A stretch of DNA of 38,286 nucleotides from Chloroflexota bacterium (GTDB taxonomy: Bacteria > Chloroflexota > Ktedonobacteria > Ktedonobacterales > Ktedonobacteraceae): positions 1 to 38,286 of the forward strand of contig CADDYT010000055.1 in NCBI GenBank assembly GCA_902810755.1, read 5' to 3'. Under the pieces are notes generated by a model. The model was not told where the DNA came from and did not search any database. It saw nothing but the letters and a program-made list of their open reading frames with translations. Shown here piece by piece: positions 23,327 to 33,100 of this stretch. Every line of letters starts with the position of its first letter. Position 1 is the first letter of the stretch. The position numbers and the translations under genes are program-made.

Positions 23327-23887
23327 ATGAATGCGAAAGAGATTGTGAAGACGTTTATCACGGCGCTGCAATCGGGAGCCATCGATATGGCGGCACACTA
23401 TATGACGACTGATTTCAAACTGGTGGGCTGGATGCCGCAGCCGCTGGACAGGGGGGCATTTCTGACATTGCAGGCACAGCTGGATGCAGGCATGCCGGAC
23501 TTTTCCTACAACCTGAGCGACCTGTGCGCGCACGGTGATACAGTAACAGGGCTGATTCAGATCGCCGCGACCCATACGAGAGACCTGGCCTTTCCACAGT
23601 TTGGCATCCCAACTATTCAGGAGACAGGGCAGGCCATCGGGCTGCCGCAGGTGCCGGTGGAGTTTGCGCTGAACGATGGCAAGGTGGCGGAGATGAAGAT
23701 GCAGGCCGTGCCGGGCGGCGGCATGGAGGGCCTGCTGCAACAACTCGGCAACAATCTCGCCATCGCGCCGCGCATACAACCGATCAATCAACTCGGCAAT
23801 ACTGCGGCATCACAGGAGACGGAGGTACGCACCCACTCTCCGGCCTTCGGCCCGGCCACGGAGCCGGTGAATGAGTATCCTGAATAG
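23327..23887 (+). CDS. SnoaL/NTF2-like domain protein
   Basis: A 186-residue protein. Residues 1-135 have an NTF2/SnoaL-like fold: MNAKEIVKTFITALQSGAIDMAAHYMTTDFKLVGWMPQPLDRGAFLTLQAQLDAGMPDFSYNLSDL, then a strand pair up to VPVEFALNDGKVAEMKMQ. The C-terminal 50 residues are polar and probably disordered. The cavity residues cannot be assigned, so catalytic versus binding function is open. GAGGAGGAA lies just before ATG 23327. It is transcribed alone after the long hairpin and converges on the membrane-protein gene ending at 23893. Confidence 0.75.
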   Translation: MNAKEIVKTFITALQSGAIDMAAHYMTTDFKLVGWMPQPLDRGAFLTLQAQLDAGMPDFSYNLSDLCAHGDTVTGLIQIAATHTRDLAFPQFGIPTIQETGQAIGLPQVPVEFALNDGKVAEMKMQAVPGGGMEGLLQQLGNNLAIAPRIQPINQLGNTAASQETEVRTHSPAFGPATEPVNEYPE

Positions 23888-23892
23888 CACAC

Positions 23893-24561
23893 TCATCCCT
23901 CTACAGAATCTTGCGTATAATACGGGTGTCTGCGGGTAGCAAGCCAGGCTCCCAGGAGCGAGACGAGTCCCCCGACGATACCCCAGATAAGCAGAAAGAC
24001 GATGGAGATGAAAATGCCGCCGACGAGGGGAGCGGTGCCGCTGACGCTGCCGTTTGCTCCCGCCGTGCCGGGATAATTGGGAATGAACTGAATGAGGAAG
24101 CCGAGAGCGTAGTCTAATAAACCGGCGATAAACCCCGTCAGGAAGCCGTAGGAGCGTTTGACGGCGGCTTTGCCAACGATGAAACCGGCTATCAGAACGA
24201 TGACCATACTGATGAAGAAGGTGAGCAGACCAATGCCGAAGATAGTGAAGGCCAGGGCATTTTTCACCGCCGCCTGCGTCGCCTTCTCAAACGCTACGTA
24301 GGTGGAGGCGTTGGCAAAGGTGATGATGATGCTCTGGATAATGCAGAGGATACCGGCGATGACGCCCGCGAGTATGGCGGTACGCAGGCGATGATGCGGC
24401 AGGCGCGTTTCCTGCACGGCTCGCGGCAGCGGGCGCGGGCGCGGCAAGGGGGCTGTGGGCGGGCGCCGCTCTTCTTCCAGCAATTCGTCATCAACGGGAC
24501 GTTGCTTGCCCGTATCTGAACGCGGGCGCAGCGGATATTCCTGTTCCGAATCTTGCATCAT
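23893..24561 (-). CDS. Hypothetical four-helix membrane protein with Pro/Arg-rich N-terminus
   Basis: A 222-residue protein, family not recognised. Residues 1-60 are cytosolic and rich in Pro, Arg and Glu (EEERRPPTAPLPRPRPLPR), then four or five helices begin near residue 62 (TAILAGVIAGILCIIQSIIITFA). Glycine-rich helices such as FLTGFIAGLLDYALGFLI and the last one (IWGIVGGLVSLLGAWLA) suggest tight packing. ATG 24561 follows GAGGAG. It starts 9 bases after the signal peptidase gene and is probably co-transcribed with it. Confidence 0.72.
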   Translation of the reverse strand: MMQDSEQEYPLRPRSDTGKQRPVDDELLEEERRPPTAPLPRPRPLPRAVQETRLPHHRLRTAILAGVIAGILCIIQSIIITFANASTYVAFEKATQAAVKNALAFTIFGIGLLTFFISMVIVLIAGFIVGKAAVKRSYGFLTGFIAGLLDYALGFLIQFIPNYPGTAGANGSVSGTAPLVGGIFISIVFLLIWGIVGGLVSLLGAWLATRRHPYYTQDSVEG

Positions 24562-24570
24562 AACTACTCC

Positions 24571-25125
24571 TCAATTTCTGTGTGTGACTTTTACGGCGGC
24601 ATAGACGGTTGGATAGGTGTTGATCAGTTCCCAGTTTTTAAGCGGCCAGTAGACAAAGACGGCCTTCCCCACAATATCGTAGTTGGGAACGAAGCCCCAG
24701 TCACGCGAGTCATCGCTGACCGGTCGATTATCGCCCAGGACGAAGTATTCGTTGGGCGGCACATGCCAGGTCTGCGCCTGCGGGTTGGCGGGCGCGGAGA
24801 TATAGGGTTCTTTGAGCAGCGTCCCATCTACCCAGACATGGCTGCTGTCAACCTTGATGGTATCACCCGGCAGGCCAATGACGCGCTTGATGAAGTCTTC
24901 GTTCGTATCCAGCGGATAGTGAAAGACGATGACATCGCCGCGCTCAGGCGCGTGAAACAGGTACGCCACCTTGTTGACGATCACATATTCGTCGGTAAAC
25001 AGCCCCGGCTGCATACTGGGGCCTTGCACCTGGTAGCTCTGGATGGCAAACCGAATCACCAGGAAGATAATCAATGTAAGCGCGATAGTCTCGATGATTT
25101 CTCGCGCCAGGTGTGAGCGTTTCAA
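24571..25125 (-). CDS. lepB: Signal peptidase I
   Basis: A membrane-bound serine protease that removes signal peptides from exported proteins. With the TTG start at 25125 (ACGAGGT upstream) it is 184 residues: a short basic tail, one anchor helix (about 9-28, IIETIALTLIIFLVIRFAIQ), catalytic Ser37 in QGPSMQPG and general-base Lys80 in DFIKRVIGLPGD, then the box-E-like FVLGDNRPVSDDSRDWGFV. The longer ATG start at 25197 overlaps a TATAAT element and adds a non-conserved leader, so TTG is preferred. It is first in an operon with a small membrane protein. Confidence 0.93.
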   Translation of the reverse strand: MKRSHLAREIIETIALTLIIFLVIRFAIQSYQVQGPSMQPGLFTDEYVIVNKVAYLFHAPERGDVIVFHYPLDTNEDFIKRVIGLPGDTIKVDSSHVWVDGTLLKEPYISAPANPQAQTWHVPPNEYFVLGDNRPVSDDSRDWGFVPNYDIVGKAVFVYWPLKNWELINTYPTVYAAVKVTHRN

Positions 25126-25195
25126 TTTTGACCTCGTCGTTATTCTCTCTACCTCAATCGGCAAAGCGGAATAAGTTTTCGCTATTACTCTGCAC

Positions 25196-25201
25196 ATTAT
25201 A
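25196..25201 (-). promoter_or_regulatory. TATAAT -10 element upstream of lepB
   Basis: On the minus strand TATAAT overlaps the ATG of the longest lepB reading frame; no convincing -35 is seen. If it is the real -10, translation must start downstream, at the TTG at 25125. Confidence 0.4.
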
Positions 25202-25337
25202 GCCTATTGCCCTGATTGATTCCACGTCCCCGTTTCCCTCTTTCACGAAATTCGTCCGAAGGTACTACGTTTCTCCGCTTCGGAAGTTGCCCGGCGATAT
25301 TTGTGACCGATTTGATACTTCAGTATTTGAAAAAAAC

Positions 25338-25367
25338 TTGATGAGCGGGAAGCCGACGTGCTATGCT
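25338..25367 (+). promoter_or_regulatory. Promoter of the citrate synthase gene
   Basis: TTGATG (25338-25343), an 18-base spacer and TATGCT (25362-25367), followed by further TATAGT/TATAG repeats. The transcript leader would be about 140 bases. Confidence 0.45.
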
Positions 25368-25512
25368 ATAGTATAGAAACATACATCAGTTTACTGGTAA
25401 CCTTCACAAAGCAGTGGAGGCGAGCCTGAAGAGAACACAGTCCATCGAGGTCCCCGGATTGGAGCAAGACAACCCCCTGGATATCGAACATGGACGCAAA
25501 CAAGGAGACGGT

Positions 25513-26688
25513 ATGGCTCAGATAGCGCATGGACTACGTGATGTAGTCGTGAACGAGACTCGATTGTCAACGATTGACGGACTGGCAGGTAAACTGACGA
25601 TAGCTGGTTTCCCGCTCGAAGAACTTGCCCCCAATGCGACGTATGAAGAGGAGGTCTATCTTCTCTGGTATGACCGCCTGCCGAACCGGGCGGAGCTGGA
25701 TGCGTTTCGAGAGAGCTTCAGAGAGCATCGCGCCATCTCTGAAACGACGATGACGGTGCTGCGCGCGGCGGCGAAAAAGCAGGCGCCGATGATGGATGCG
25801 CTGCGCATGGGAACCGACACGCTTAGCCTGAACGACCCGGAGATGGACGATATGTCGACGGCGGCCAATCTGCGGCGCGGCGTCAGGATTCTGGCGCCCA
25901 TGCCCACCATCGTCGCCGCCTACTGGCGCCTGATTCACGGGCAGGAGCCAATCGCGCCGCACCCCACGCTGGGCCACGCGGCAAATTTCCTCTATATGCT
26001 CCAGGGTGAAGAAGCGCATGAAGGGTCGGTTCGCGGTCTGGAAACATATCTCAACACGGTGATCGATCATGGCATGAATAACTCGACCTTCACGGCCCGC
26101 GTGATTGCGAGTACGCGCTCGGACATGTATTCGGCGGTGGTTGGAGCCATCGGTTCCCTGAAGGGGCCGCTGCATGGAGGCGCGCCCGGCCCGGCGATGG
26201 ACATGGTGTTTGAGATCCGCGAGACCTCGGCCAGAACCGGGCGCAAAATCGAGGATGTGGCCGCCGAGTGGGTGAACGGTAAGCTGGCCGCGCACGAACG
26301 CCTGATGGGCTTTGGCCACCGCGTCTACCGCACCCGCGACCCGCGCGCCGACGTGCTGGGGGCAGCCGCCGAGAAGCTCTATCAGGAAGCCGGGGATATG
26401 CAGCTCTACATGGATGCGCGCGCGGTGGAAGATGTCATCCTCAAGGCCCTGGCTGCCTACAAGCCAGATCGCCCGCTGAAGACCAACGTGGAGTTCTACA
26501 CCGCCCTGGTTCTGCACGGCGTCGGGCTGGACGCGAAGATCTTCTCCTCCATTTTCGGCATCTCCCGCGCCGGCGGCTGGATCGCCCACATCCTGGAACA
26601 GTACGCCGAAGATGAATTGATTCGCCCATCCAGTGGCTATAACGGCGCCTACGACCGCAAATGGGTGCCAATCGAGAAGCGAGGGTAA
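25513..26688 (+). CDS. gltA: Citrate synthase (or 2-methylcitrate synthase)
   Basis: A 391-residue enzyme that condenses oxaloacetate with acetyl-CoA (or propionyl-CoA). The catalytic and substrate histidines are in place: His186 (IDHGMNNSTFTAR), His221 (GPLHGGAPG) and His269 (GFGHRVYR). The usual catalytic Asp in the NVDF motif is Glu327 here (TNVEFYTALV). Length and order fit the short bacterial type. ATG 25513 follows AAGGAG at good spacing; a longer GTG start at 25414 adds a non-conserved leader. The gene is alone, with its own promoter and a terminator at 26807-26842. Citrate versus methylcitrate activity cannot be decided; no other methylcitrate-cycle gene is nearby. Confidence 0.92.
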   Translation: MAQIAHGLRDVVVNETRLSTIDGLAGKLTIAGFPLEELAPNATYEEEVYLLWYDRLPNRAELDAFRESFREHRAISETTMTVLRAAAKKQAPMMDALRMGTDTLSLNDPEMDDMSTAANLRRGVRILAPMPTIVAAYWRLIHGQEPIAPHPTLGHAANFLYMLQGEEAHEGSVRGLETYLNTVIDHGMNNSTFTARVIASTRSDMYSAVVGAIGSLKGPLHGGAPGPAMDMVFEIRETSARTGRKIEDVAAEWVNGKLAAHERLMGFGHRVYRTRDPRADVLGAAAEKLYQEAGDMQLYMDARAVEDVILKALAAYKPDRPLKTNVEFYTALVLHGVGLDAKIFSSIFGISRAGGWIAHILEQYAEDELIRPSSGYNGAYDRKWVPIEKRG

Positions 26689-26771
26689 GGAGCCAACCAG
26701 CCGATCATTCTCACAGACCGGCCATCAGGGATTCGACCGCCCGGCAGGCCATCGGGCAGGCCACACCCCCA

Positions 26772-26802
26772 GGCCACCCGCAAAAAGTGGCCATACTATA
26801 TA
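26772..26802 (+). repeat. Degenerate REP-like element
   Basis: GGCCACCC-GCAAA-AAGTGGCC followed by ATACTATATA, closely matching the left arm of the units at 9227 and 9309. It is present as a single arm beside a terminator, not as a pair. Confidence 0.6.
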
Positions 26803-26806
26803 CGAT

Positions 26807-26842
26807 CGCTCATGTGGCTCTGTGAGCCGCATGAGCGTTTTT
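26807..26842 (+). terminator. Intrinsic terminator of the citrate synthase gene
   Basis: A 13-bp stem with one G-U pair, CGCTCATGTGGCT (26807-26819) with AGCCGCATGAGCG (26825-26837), a 5-base loop, then TTTTT. Confidence 0.82.
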
Positions 26843-27021
26843 CATATGGTTGATTTTGCGCGAGCGGGGGACTTTTATTATAATCCATTGTGATACCGAC
26901 CCCCTGACCTGATCTGTGGCCGGACCTGATGGGATAAGAAGAGGACAGAGCTTTCCGCAAGCATTCGTTCGTTACCCGTATCACCATCTTCTTTTTCAGT
27001 GTTTGAGGAAAAAGTGATTGA

Positions 27022-28062
27022 GTGAGTATGAAAATAGCATTGGTTGCCGGTGGACACGCACCGATTCCCCCACAGGGCTGGGGGGCCGTTGAAATTTTGA
27101 TCTGGAACTATAAGCAGCACCTGGAGGCGCTGGGACACACGGTAGATATCTATAACAGCTTCATTTATCAGGAAATCATCTGCTCCCTGCACAGCGGGCG
27201 CTATGATTTTGTGCATAGCCACTACGCGCCGTTCTGCCTCCCGTTTAATAAGCATCTGCGCATGGATTACTGCACGACCGTGCATGCGGGCAATCTGGCA
27301 AACTATATCAGAGGCATGCATATGCCGGAATTCGATATTACGCTGGCCGATGTACTGGAAGCCCCGGCTAATATCGCCCTGTCAGAGCCGATTCGCGACT
27401 TCTATATAACCAGAGGCTACCGGGGCTTCCTGAGGGTGTTGCGCAATGCCGTGGAGACGGAGCGGTTTCGGGTCGCGCGCAGCGGCAATGGGAAGGCGGT
27501 CTGTCTGGGCAAGATCGAGCCGCGCAAGCGGCAGGCGGTGCTGGCAAAGCTGCTGCAAGGGCGGGTCGAGATCGACTTTGTGGGGCCGCGCAGAGATGGT
27601 GAGGAGCCGGATTTCCGCGAGAACGCAACGTGCCGGTACGCCGGAAGCTGGCTCAAGGAAGAAGTCTATCAGAAGCTGACCGATTACAGTTGCCTGGTGC
27701 TGTATAGCCGCTCGGAGGCCGCGCCGCTGGTGGTGCTGGAGGCTCTGGCGGCAGGTCTGAGCGTCGTGGTGACAGAATCGGCCAGCGCAAACCTGACCAA
27801 TGAGGAGTTTATCACTATCATTCCCGATGACGAACGCGACCCGGACAGGCTGGCCGAAGCAATCCAGCGAGCGATTGAGAAGAATGCCGGGCTACGCAAA
27901 GAGATTCGCGCCTATGCCCGCGAGCGGTTTGATTACAGGGCGGTCGCGCAGGATTACCTGAAAATCATCGTAGAATTCAAAGATTACATGGCAAGCGGAA
28001 ACAACCGGGAGAGCAAGATCATCCCTTTGCAGTATGCTGACCCTGCTCCCCACGTGGCATAG
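27022..28062 (+). CDS. Family 4-type glycosyltransferase
   Basis: A 346-residue GT-B-fold glycosyltransferase. The N-terminal domain has the glycine-rich start KIALVAGGHAPIPPQGWGAVE and HSHYAPF. The C-terminal domain carries the nucleotide-sugar site CLGKIEPRKRQ and SRSEAAPLVVLEALAAGLSVVVTES, which holds the E-x7-E form of GT4 retaining enzymes. Donor and acceptor are unknown; likely jobs are cell-surface or glycolipid sugars. GTG 27022 or ATG 27028 can start it, two codons apart, and no strong ribosome site separates them. It stands alone; no other polysaccharide gene is next to it. Confidence 0.88.
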   Translation: MSMKIALVAGGHAPIPPQGWGAVEILIWNYKQHLEALGHTVDIYNSFIYQEIICSLHSGRYDFVHSHYAPFCLPFNKHLRMDYCTTVHAGNLANYIRGMHMPEFDITLADVLEAPANIALSEPIRDFYITRGYRGFLRVLRNAVETERFRVARSGNGKAVCLGKIEPRKRQAVLAKLLQGRVEIDFVGPRRDGEEPDFRENATCRYAGSWLKEEVYQKLTDYSCLVLYSRSEAAPLVVLEALAAGLSVVVTESASANLTNEEFITIIPDDERDPDRLAEAIQRAIEKNAGLRKEIRAYARERFDYRAVAQDYLKIIVEFKDYMASGNNRESKIIPLQYADPAPHVA

Positions 28063-28125
28063 ATAAAAACGCATTACAGGTGATAGTCCTCAGGAGAGGT
28101 GGGGGGATAGCCTCAAACGCCCGGA

Positions 28126-28509
28126 TTACCAGGCACGGATAATGAGGTGGCCCTCAGCGACAGCATGTACGATATCAGCCCGGCTGACAATGCCAACCAG
28201 TTTGCCGTCGCTGACCACAGGGACACGCTTGATCTTGCGCTCCGTGAGTAACTGAGCAATTTCGCCTACGGGGGTTTCTTCTGTGACAACGATCAATTCG
28301 TGCGTCATAATGTCGGCCACACGCAGTCCTTCACGATTGACCTTGCTGATAATATCGGCCTCCGTGATCATGCCGATCAATTGTCCCTGCGCATTGACGA
28401 CGGGCGCGCCGCTGATGCGCTTCTGGTCGAGAAGCTGCGCCGCCTGCTGTGCGCTGGCCTCCGGCTGGATGGTACACACATTGCGGGTCATAATGTCGCT
28501 TGCGATCAT
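28126..28509 (-). CDS. CBS-domain pair protein
   Basis: A 127-residue protein made of two CBS motifs (Bateman module). The first has MIASDIMTRNVCTIQPEASAQQAAQLLDQKRISGAPVVNAQGQLIGMITEADI; the second has VADIMTHELIVVTEETPVGEIAQLLTERKIKRVPVVSDGKLVGIVSRADIV. Such pairs bind adenine nucleotides (AMP, ATP, NAD or SAM) and signal energy state; the partner is unknown. GGAGAG lies before ATG 28509. It is on the minus strand after a 63-base gap from the end of the convergent glycosyltransferase. Confidence 0.93.
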   Translation of the reverse strand: MIASDIMTRNVCTIQPEASAQQAAQLLDQKRISGAPVVNAQGQLIGMITEADIISKVNREGLRVADIMTHELIVVTEETPVGEIAQLLTERKIKRVPVVSDGKLVGIVSRADIVHAVAEGHLIIRAW

Positions 28510-28616
28510 CGAGCACTCTCCTTTGGGTGCAGGTGAACGGACAGCACAGCCGTATCCGTGCCATCATTAGTAATGATACCATAGAATACGGCTGTTTTAC
28601 TATGGCGTGTTACCTG

Positions 28617-29099
28617 CTAACGCTGCTTCAGGACATCTCTGAAGGCGGCGATCTGGGCGCTATGTTCGCGTTTGTGACCGTAGTACATGTAGACGATCAC
28701 ATCGTCGAGCGAGTAGGGGGTGCCGTACCAGGGAAGCGTGCCGACTTCGCGCAGCCTTTCGGGGGCAATGCCGACGATGAGGGACATGGTCTGGGCGTGG
28801 GTGTCGTTGAACTCTGCCAGCACGTCCTGGATGCTGTTGTCTTTGCGCCTGTCTACCTCGCTGTCGTTGAATTGCGCGCCCTGTTCGATGAAGGTGTCCA
28901 GAGCCGGTGTCGGGCCACCGGCGGTGAATGAGGCCAGGATGTCTACCAGGACTCGTTCGTAGGAGGCCAGGTGGGCGAGGATGTCCTTGACGGACCAGTA
29001 GCCGCACGCGCCGGGCGTCTCCCACGCGCTTTCAGAGAAGCCCTCGATGGTTTGCAGGACAGTGAGCTGGCCGTACTTCAGAATGTCTGTTGCGTTCAT
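28617..29099 (-). CDS. DinB/ClbS-like four-helix protein
   Basis: A 160-residue single-domain DinB-superfamily protein. The start is MNATDILKYGQLTVLQTIEGFSESAWETPG, followed by the conserved GYWSVKDILAHLASYERVL and the metal-binding end YYGHKREHSAQI. The three histidines in LAHL and GHKREH are the likely Ni/Zn ligands. Relatives include bacillithiol/mycothiol-dependent transferases and ClbS-like resistance proteins; activity not predictable. AGAAAGGA precedes ATG 29099. It lies 19 bases after the stand-alone LuxR HTH gene on the same strand and could be in one operon. Confidence 0.85.
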   Translation of the reverse strand: MNATDILKYGQLTVLQTIEGFSESAWETPGACGYWSVKDILAHLASYERVLVDILASFTAGGPTPALDTFIEQGAQFNDSEVDRRKDNSIQDVLAEFNDTHAQTMSLIVGIAPERLREVGTLPWYGTPYSLDDVIVYMYYGHKREHSAQIAAFRDVLKQR

Positions 29100-29118
29100 G
29101 AGATGATCCTTTCTGTTG

Positions 29119-29325
29119 TTAGATTAAACCGTGCCGGATGGCGTAAGCGGCGGCAGCAGCGCGACCGGGTACATCCAGCTTGACAAAGATATTGCTCATG
29201 TGCCGGTTGACGGTGCGCTGGCTGATCGTCAGTGTACCCGCTATGTTACGATCGGTCTGGCCTGATGCTACCAGGCAGAGGACTTCTCGTTCTCGCCTGG
29301 TAAGCTGGATGATAGAAGTCTGCAT
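29119..29325 (-). CDS. Stand-alone LuxR-type helix-turn-helix protein
   Basis: A 68-residue protein that consists only of a LuxR/GerE DNA-binding domain: LTRREREVLCLVASGQTDRNIAGTLTISQRTVNRHMSNIFVKLDVPGRAAAAAYAIRHGLI. There is no receiver or sensor part. It has its own strong AAAGGAG ribosome site, so it is a real small gene or the surviving end of a larger regulator, and no upstream N-terminal part is visible on this strand. It could act as a free DNA-binding protein or compete with full-length regulators such as the one at 30198-33227. Confidence 0.85.
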   Translation of the reverse strand: MQTSIIQLTRREREVLCLVASGQTDRNIAGTLTISQRTVNRHMSNIFVKLDVPGRAAAAAYAIRHGLI

Positions 29326-29499
29326 GCTCTCTTCTCCTTTCCGCGAGATGATACGTTCTGATCGAATGCCTCAACTGTGCTTAGTGTAAGCGAAAAGGGC
29401 GGGTAATCCATCGTGGCAAACACGGAGAAATGAGAACGTACCACACGTAGGAACGGAACAGGCCGCCCTGCATGACGATACAATTTCCTGCTGGAGCGG

Positions 29500-30081
29500 C
29501 TATCCACTATGCGGTAAGGCATCGCGAAATTCTTCCAATTGTTTCCACTCAGGCTCTGGCGGCGTGTAGTCGAGCCGGGGGGTATATACCGAGTATTTGA
29601 TGATCTGCATTTTATGGATGTAACGCGGACAGTTCGGGAAGACTTGCTCGGCCTGGACACGAACTATGAGCCGCGCCCCTGGATACTCGGATAATAACGG
29701 GTCGTCAGCATGGACTGTCGCCATCCCATTGATGCGCATGCGACCAGGATGCTCAAAGTCAATGAAGAGCATCCCAACGTGAGGATTCACCAGCATATTC
29801 CCCAGGCTCTTGAACATGCCATTGCCATCATAATCAGGAAAAGCTAAGGTAGTTGAGGTAAGTACGCGCACAAATCCAGGCATCCCCCCCTTATATGAGC
29901 AATCAGGGCGACCTTCTCCATCAGCTGTAGCTAAGAAGAACATCGGGCTACGTTCAATAAATGCACGGTCCTCCTCAGTAAGCGCCTTATGGACTATGCG
30001 CTGATCGAGGCGATCAGCAATGCGCCGACTATCGAACTGCTCCTGTAATTGACGAGAACCCCGGTTATACAGCTCGCTCAT
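29500..30081 (-). CDS. Pyridoxamine 5'-phosphate oxidase-like FMN-binding protein
   Basis: A 193-residue split-barrel flavoprotein. The core is FIERSPMFFLATADGEGRPDCSYKGGMPGFVRVL, then LAFPDYDGNGMFKSLGNMLVNPHVGMLFIDFEHPGRMRINGMATV, close to the pyridoxamine-5'-phosphate-oxidase-like family. It would bind FMN (or F420 or haem) and reduce or oxidise a small molecule; the true PNPO function is unlikely. Start ATG 30081 has no strong Shine-Dalgarno (AAAGGGT lies near). The minus-strand gene is separate from the larger LuxR regulator at 30198. Confidence 0.88.
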   Translation of the reverse strand: MSELYNRGSRQLQEQFDSRRIADRLDQRIVHKALTEEDRAFIERSPMFFLATADGEGRPDCSYKGGMPGFVRVLTSTTLAFPDYDGNGMFKSLGNMLVNPHVGMLFIDFEHPGRMRINGMATVHADDPLLSEYPGARLIVRVQAEQVFPNCPRYIHKMQIIKYSVYTPRLDYTPPEPEWKQLEEFRDALPHSG

Positions 30082-30197
30082 GATGCTACCCTTTCTGCTG
30101 AAAAGTCACAGGAATCGTTTCCCGGCTGACACTCTCATTGTAGCCGGAAGGGGCTGGCAAAGCATCGTGGTAAACACGGAGATTCTTGACAGACTGT

Positions 30198-33100
30198 CTA
30201 CGGAGAAGATTCAGCCTTGCTCACCAGACCGTTCTCTACAGCCCACACGGCGATCTGCGTGCGTGAGGAGCAGCCTGATTTGAACATGATGTTGCCAATA
30301 TGCGTCTCGACAGTGCGTTTGGTGATGACCAGCGTATCCGCGATAGCCTGATTGGATTTGCCCTGCGCAATTAATACCACAACCTCCCGTTCGCGTTCGG
30401 TCAGGCCACCGGGGGCTTTTCCGGAAGGGCGGACAGGTGAGGAAAGACCGGCGTGAGGCAGCATGGCAAGCGCCTGTTGCAGGAAATGTTCTCGTAAAGC
30501 CTCATCTGTTACATTGGCCGCCAGTTCTTCAATGAGTGATCGAGCCCCGGCATAAACCTGTTCAGCCTCCTTGCTGCCCTGCGAGCGATAGAGATTTCCC
30601 AGGCTGACCTCTACGCGCCATTGCATAGGTCGCGCGCCCTGCTCTCTGGCAAGAGCGCGAGCTGCTTTCAGTGCAGCTTCGGCTTCGGCTATGCGCTGCA
30701 ATGCGGCCAGCGCCTCGGCACGCAATTTGAGGACGCGCAAGCCATGTTTTTCTCCGCCAGTCTGCATGCCAGATGGAATCAATCGATCGATGATATCCAG
30801 CGCCTGTTGGGGATGACCCTGCGCCAGCGCAAGTTCTATGGCCGCACCCCATATCAGATGCTGGCCCATCGTCCGGGCAGGCATATCCGGGTTGAATGTA
30901 CTATGAAGCAGCGTCTCTGCCCGCGTGTAGTCGTGCAGCAAGATAAATACGGAGGCAAGATAGCCGGTAGCGATGTGAGTCCAGAAGAGTGAATGCGTTT
31001 CCCGGGCAAGGGCCAGCGCCTGCTCGAAGTAGCTACGGGCCTGTGGAAGGGCAAGCAAACCGCTGTATGCTCCGCCCAGCACCGTGTGAATGGCCGCCTG
31101 CCATTGGCGATGCTCGATCTCTTCCGCAATCGCTAAAGCCTGTTGATCTATAGCCAGAGCGCGGGAGTATTCTCCCTGTGATCCCAGGCAAAGCCCCAGT
31201 AACATGAGGGCATAGGTTTCGGCTGAACGCTGGCCAATGCCACGAGCAATCTTGACCGCCCATTCGGCCTCTGGCAACACCTCGGCCAAACTCGCTGCGG
31301 AAGCCAGCATATCGGTCTGATAGGTTGTAGCGCGCAGCGTGATCGTCGCCAGGCTGGATGTCAGCCCTGCCCCATCGCCATGTTCATCAAAGAGCGTGAT
31401 GGCTTGCCGGTAATAGATGGTGCCGCCGATCAAATCACCGCCCAGGTAGCTGGACATGCCCAGTAAGTCCTGTGTCTCCGCGATGCCGTGCGTATCGTGG
31501 AGTTGTTCAAAGAGCGCGAGGGCCTCGCGGTGGTGGCGCAAAGCTTCGTGCGGCTGCTCCACGTTCAGATACCAGTTGCCGATACGATTGAGGCTGTGAG
31601 CGTGGAGCGCGGGATCATTAAGCGATTCGGCCAGCATCAGCGCCTGGCGAAACCAGATTTCCGTGCGTGTATAGTCACGGGTTGCCCAGAGGAAACCGAG
31701 GTCAATGGCACTCTGCCATTCCCCGACGAGATCGTGCATAGCACGGGCGGCCTCCATCGCCCGTGTGTAGTCGTGCTGCGCCTGTTCAAACTCGCCGAGC
31801 ATCTCATTAGCCTGCCCGCGAGCGCGGTAAATGAGCGGAGAAGGCGGCGAAGAGAGGTGTTGAGCGGCTTCCAGCGCCCATGTAAAGTAGTTGATAGCCG
31901 CGCGGTGCGCATAGAGTTGCACGGCCTTCTCTCCGGCGCGCCGGGTGTAGTCCAGCGCCTTCTGCCATTCGTGGGCCTGATAGAAGTGGGAGGCCAGGTC
32001 CTCCAGATGAGCGTCGAGGGCGGTTGGCAATTGCTCCAGCGTCTGAGCAATAAGGCGATGAAGCGTGATGCGCTCGCGGGCCAGCAGTTGTAGATAAATG
32101 GCTCGTCGGGTCAGGGCGTGGCGAAATGCGAACCGCTCGTCAGATTCTTCGACCACGAGTTGCGCGGCAACCAGTTCTTTCATGATGTGAAGCAGGTGAA
32201 GCTCATCATAGCCGGTGAGCTGCTGGAGCAAAGCAAAATCAAAATGCCGCCCGGCGACAGCAGCCAGAGTGAGGACGTGGCGAGCCTCCTCGCTCAGGCG
32301 TTCTATTCGCCGCTGCACGCCCTCCTGTACGCTGCGTGGAATACGCATAGTCGTGAGCGAGCGCCTGTTCCAGTAGCCCTGCGTATAGAAAATATCGCCT
32401 TCGACAACCAGCAGACCAAGCGTTTCTTCGATGAAAAAAGGGTTTCCCTCGGTCAGGGTATACATGGTATCCAGCAATTCACCATGCAGGAAGCGGCGCA
32501 TATCCAGAGCGGTATGTCGCTCATCGAAAATGGCTGAGAGCATGATATCAACATCGCTACGAGAGAGCCGCAGAAGCTTGATCTCATGGACAAAGCGTTC
32601 GCGGTCAAGCTGCGCGAGCCAGCCATTTAACAGCGGAAAGGTTTCCTCCTGGCGATAGGTGACAAGAAGCAGAACAGGATGGGAGGTGAGACGGCGCGTC
32701 AGATAGTGCAGGAAATCCAGGCTGGTGCTGTCACTCCAATGGGCATCCTCAATAACAAACAGCACAGGGGAAACTGTGGAAAGCCGTATAAAAAAGGTTG
32801 AGAGAACGGCAAAAAGGCGGCGTTTCTCCTGTTCCGGCTCAAGGCCAGAAGGTTGAATTGTTCGCTCAGAAACGATTTCAGGGAACAAGGGGAAAATATC
32901 ACGGGCTAACGTTTCGAGGGAAGAAAGAAGTGACGCTGGCGGGGAAGAGGCATGAAGGCTGCGCAGGAGATCAAGCAGAGGAGCATAAGGGCAGCTCGTG
33001 TCGGCGGGGAAACAATTCCCCTGCAACAGGAGAAATCCCTGAGCCGCCGCGTAGGTTTTTACCTCTGCAACCATACGTGATTTGCCGATACCTGCCTCAC

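Larger units (their letters stand above)
26689..27021. other. Intergenic region with REP-like copy and terminator
   Basis: No credible gene lies in these 333 bases. They hold a degenerate REP-like element (26772-26802) and the citrate synthase terminator (26807-26842). The rest (26843-27021) is AT-richer and must contain the glycosyltransferase promoter, but no pair of hexamers is convincing. Confidence 0.5.
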
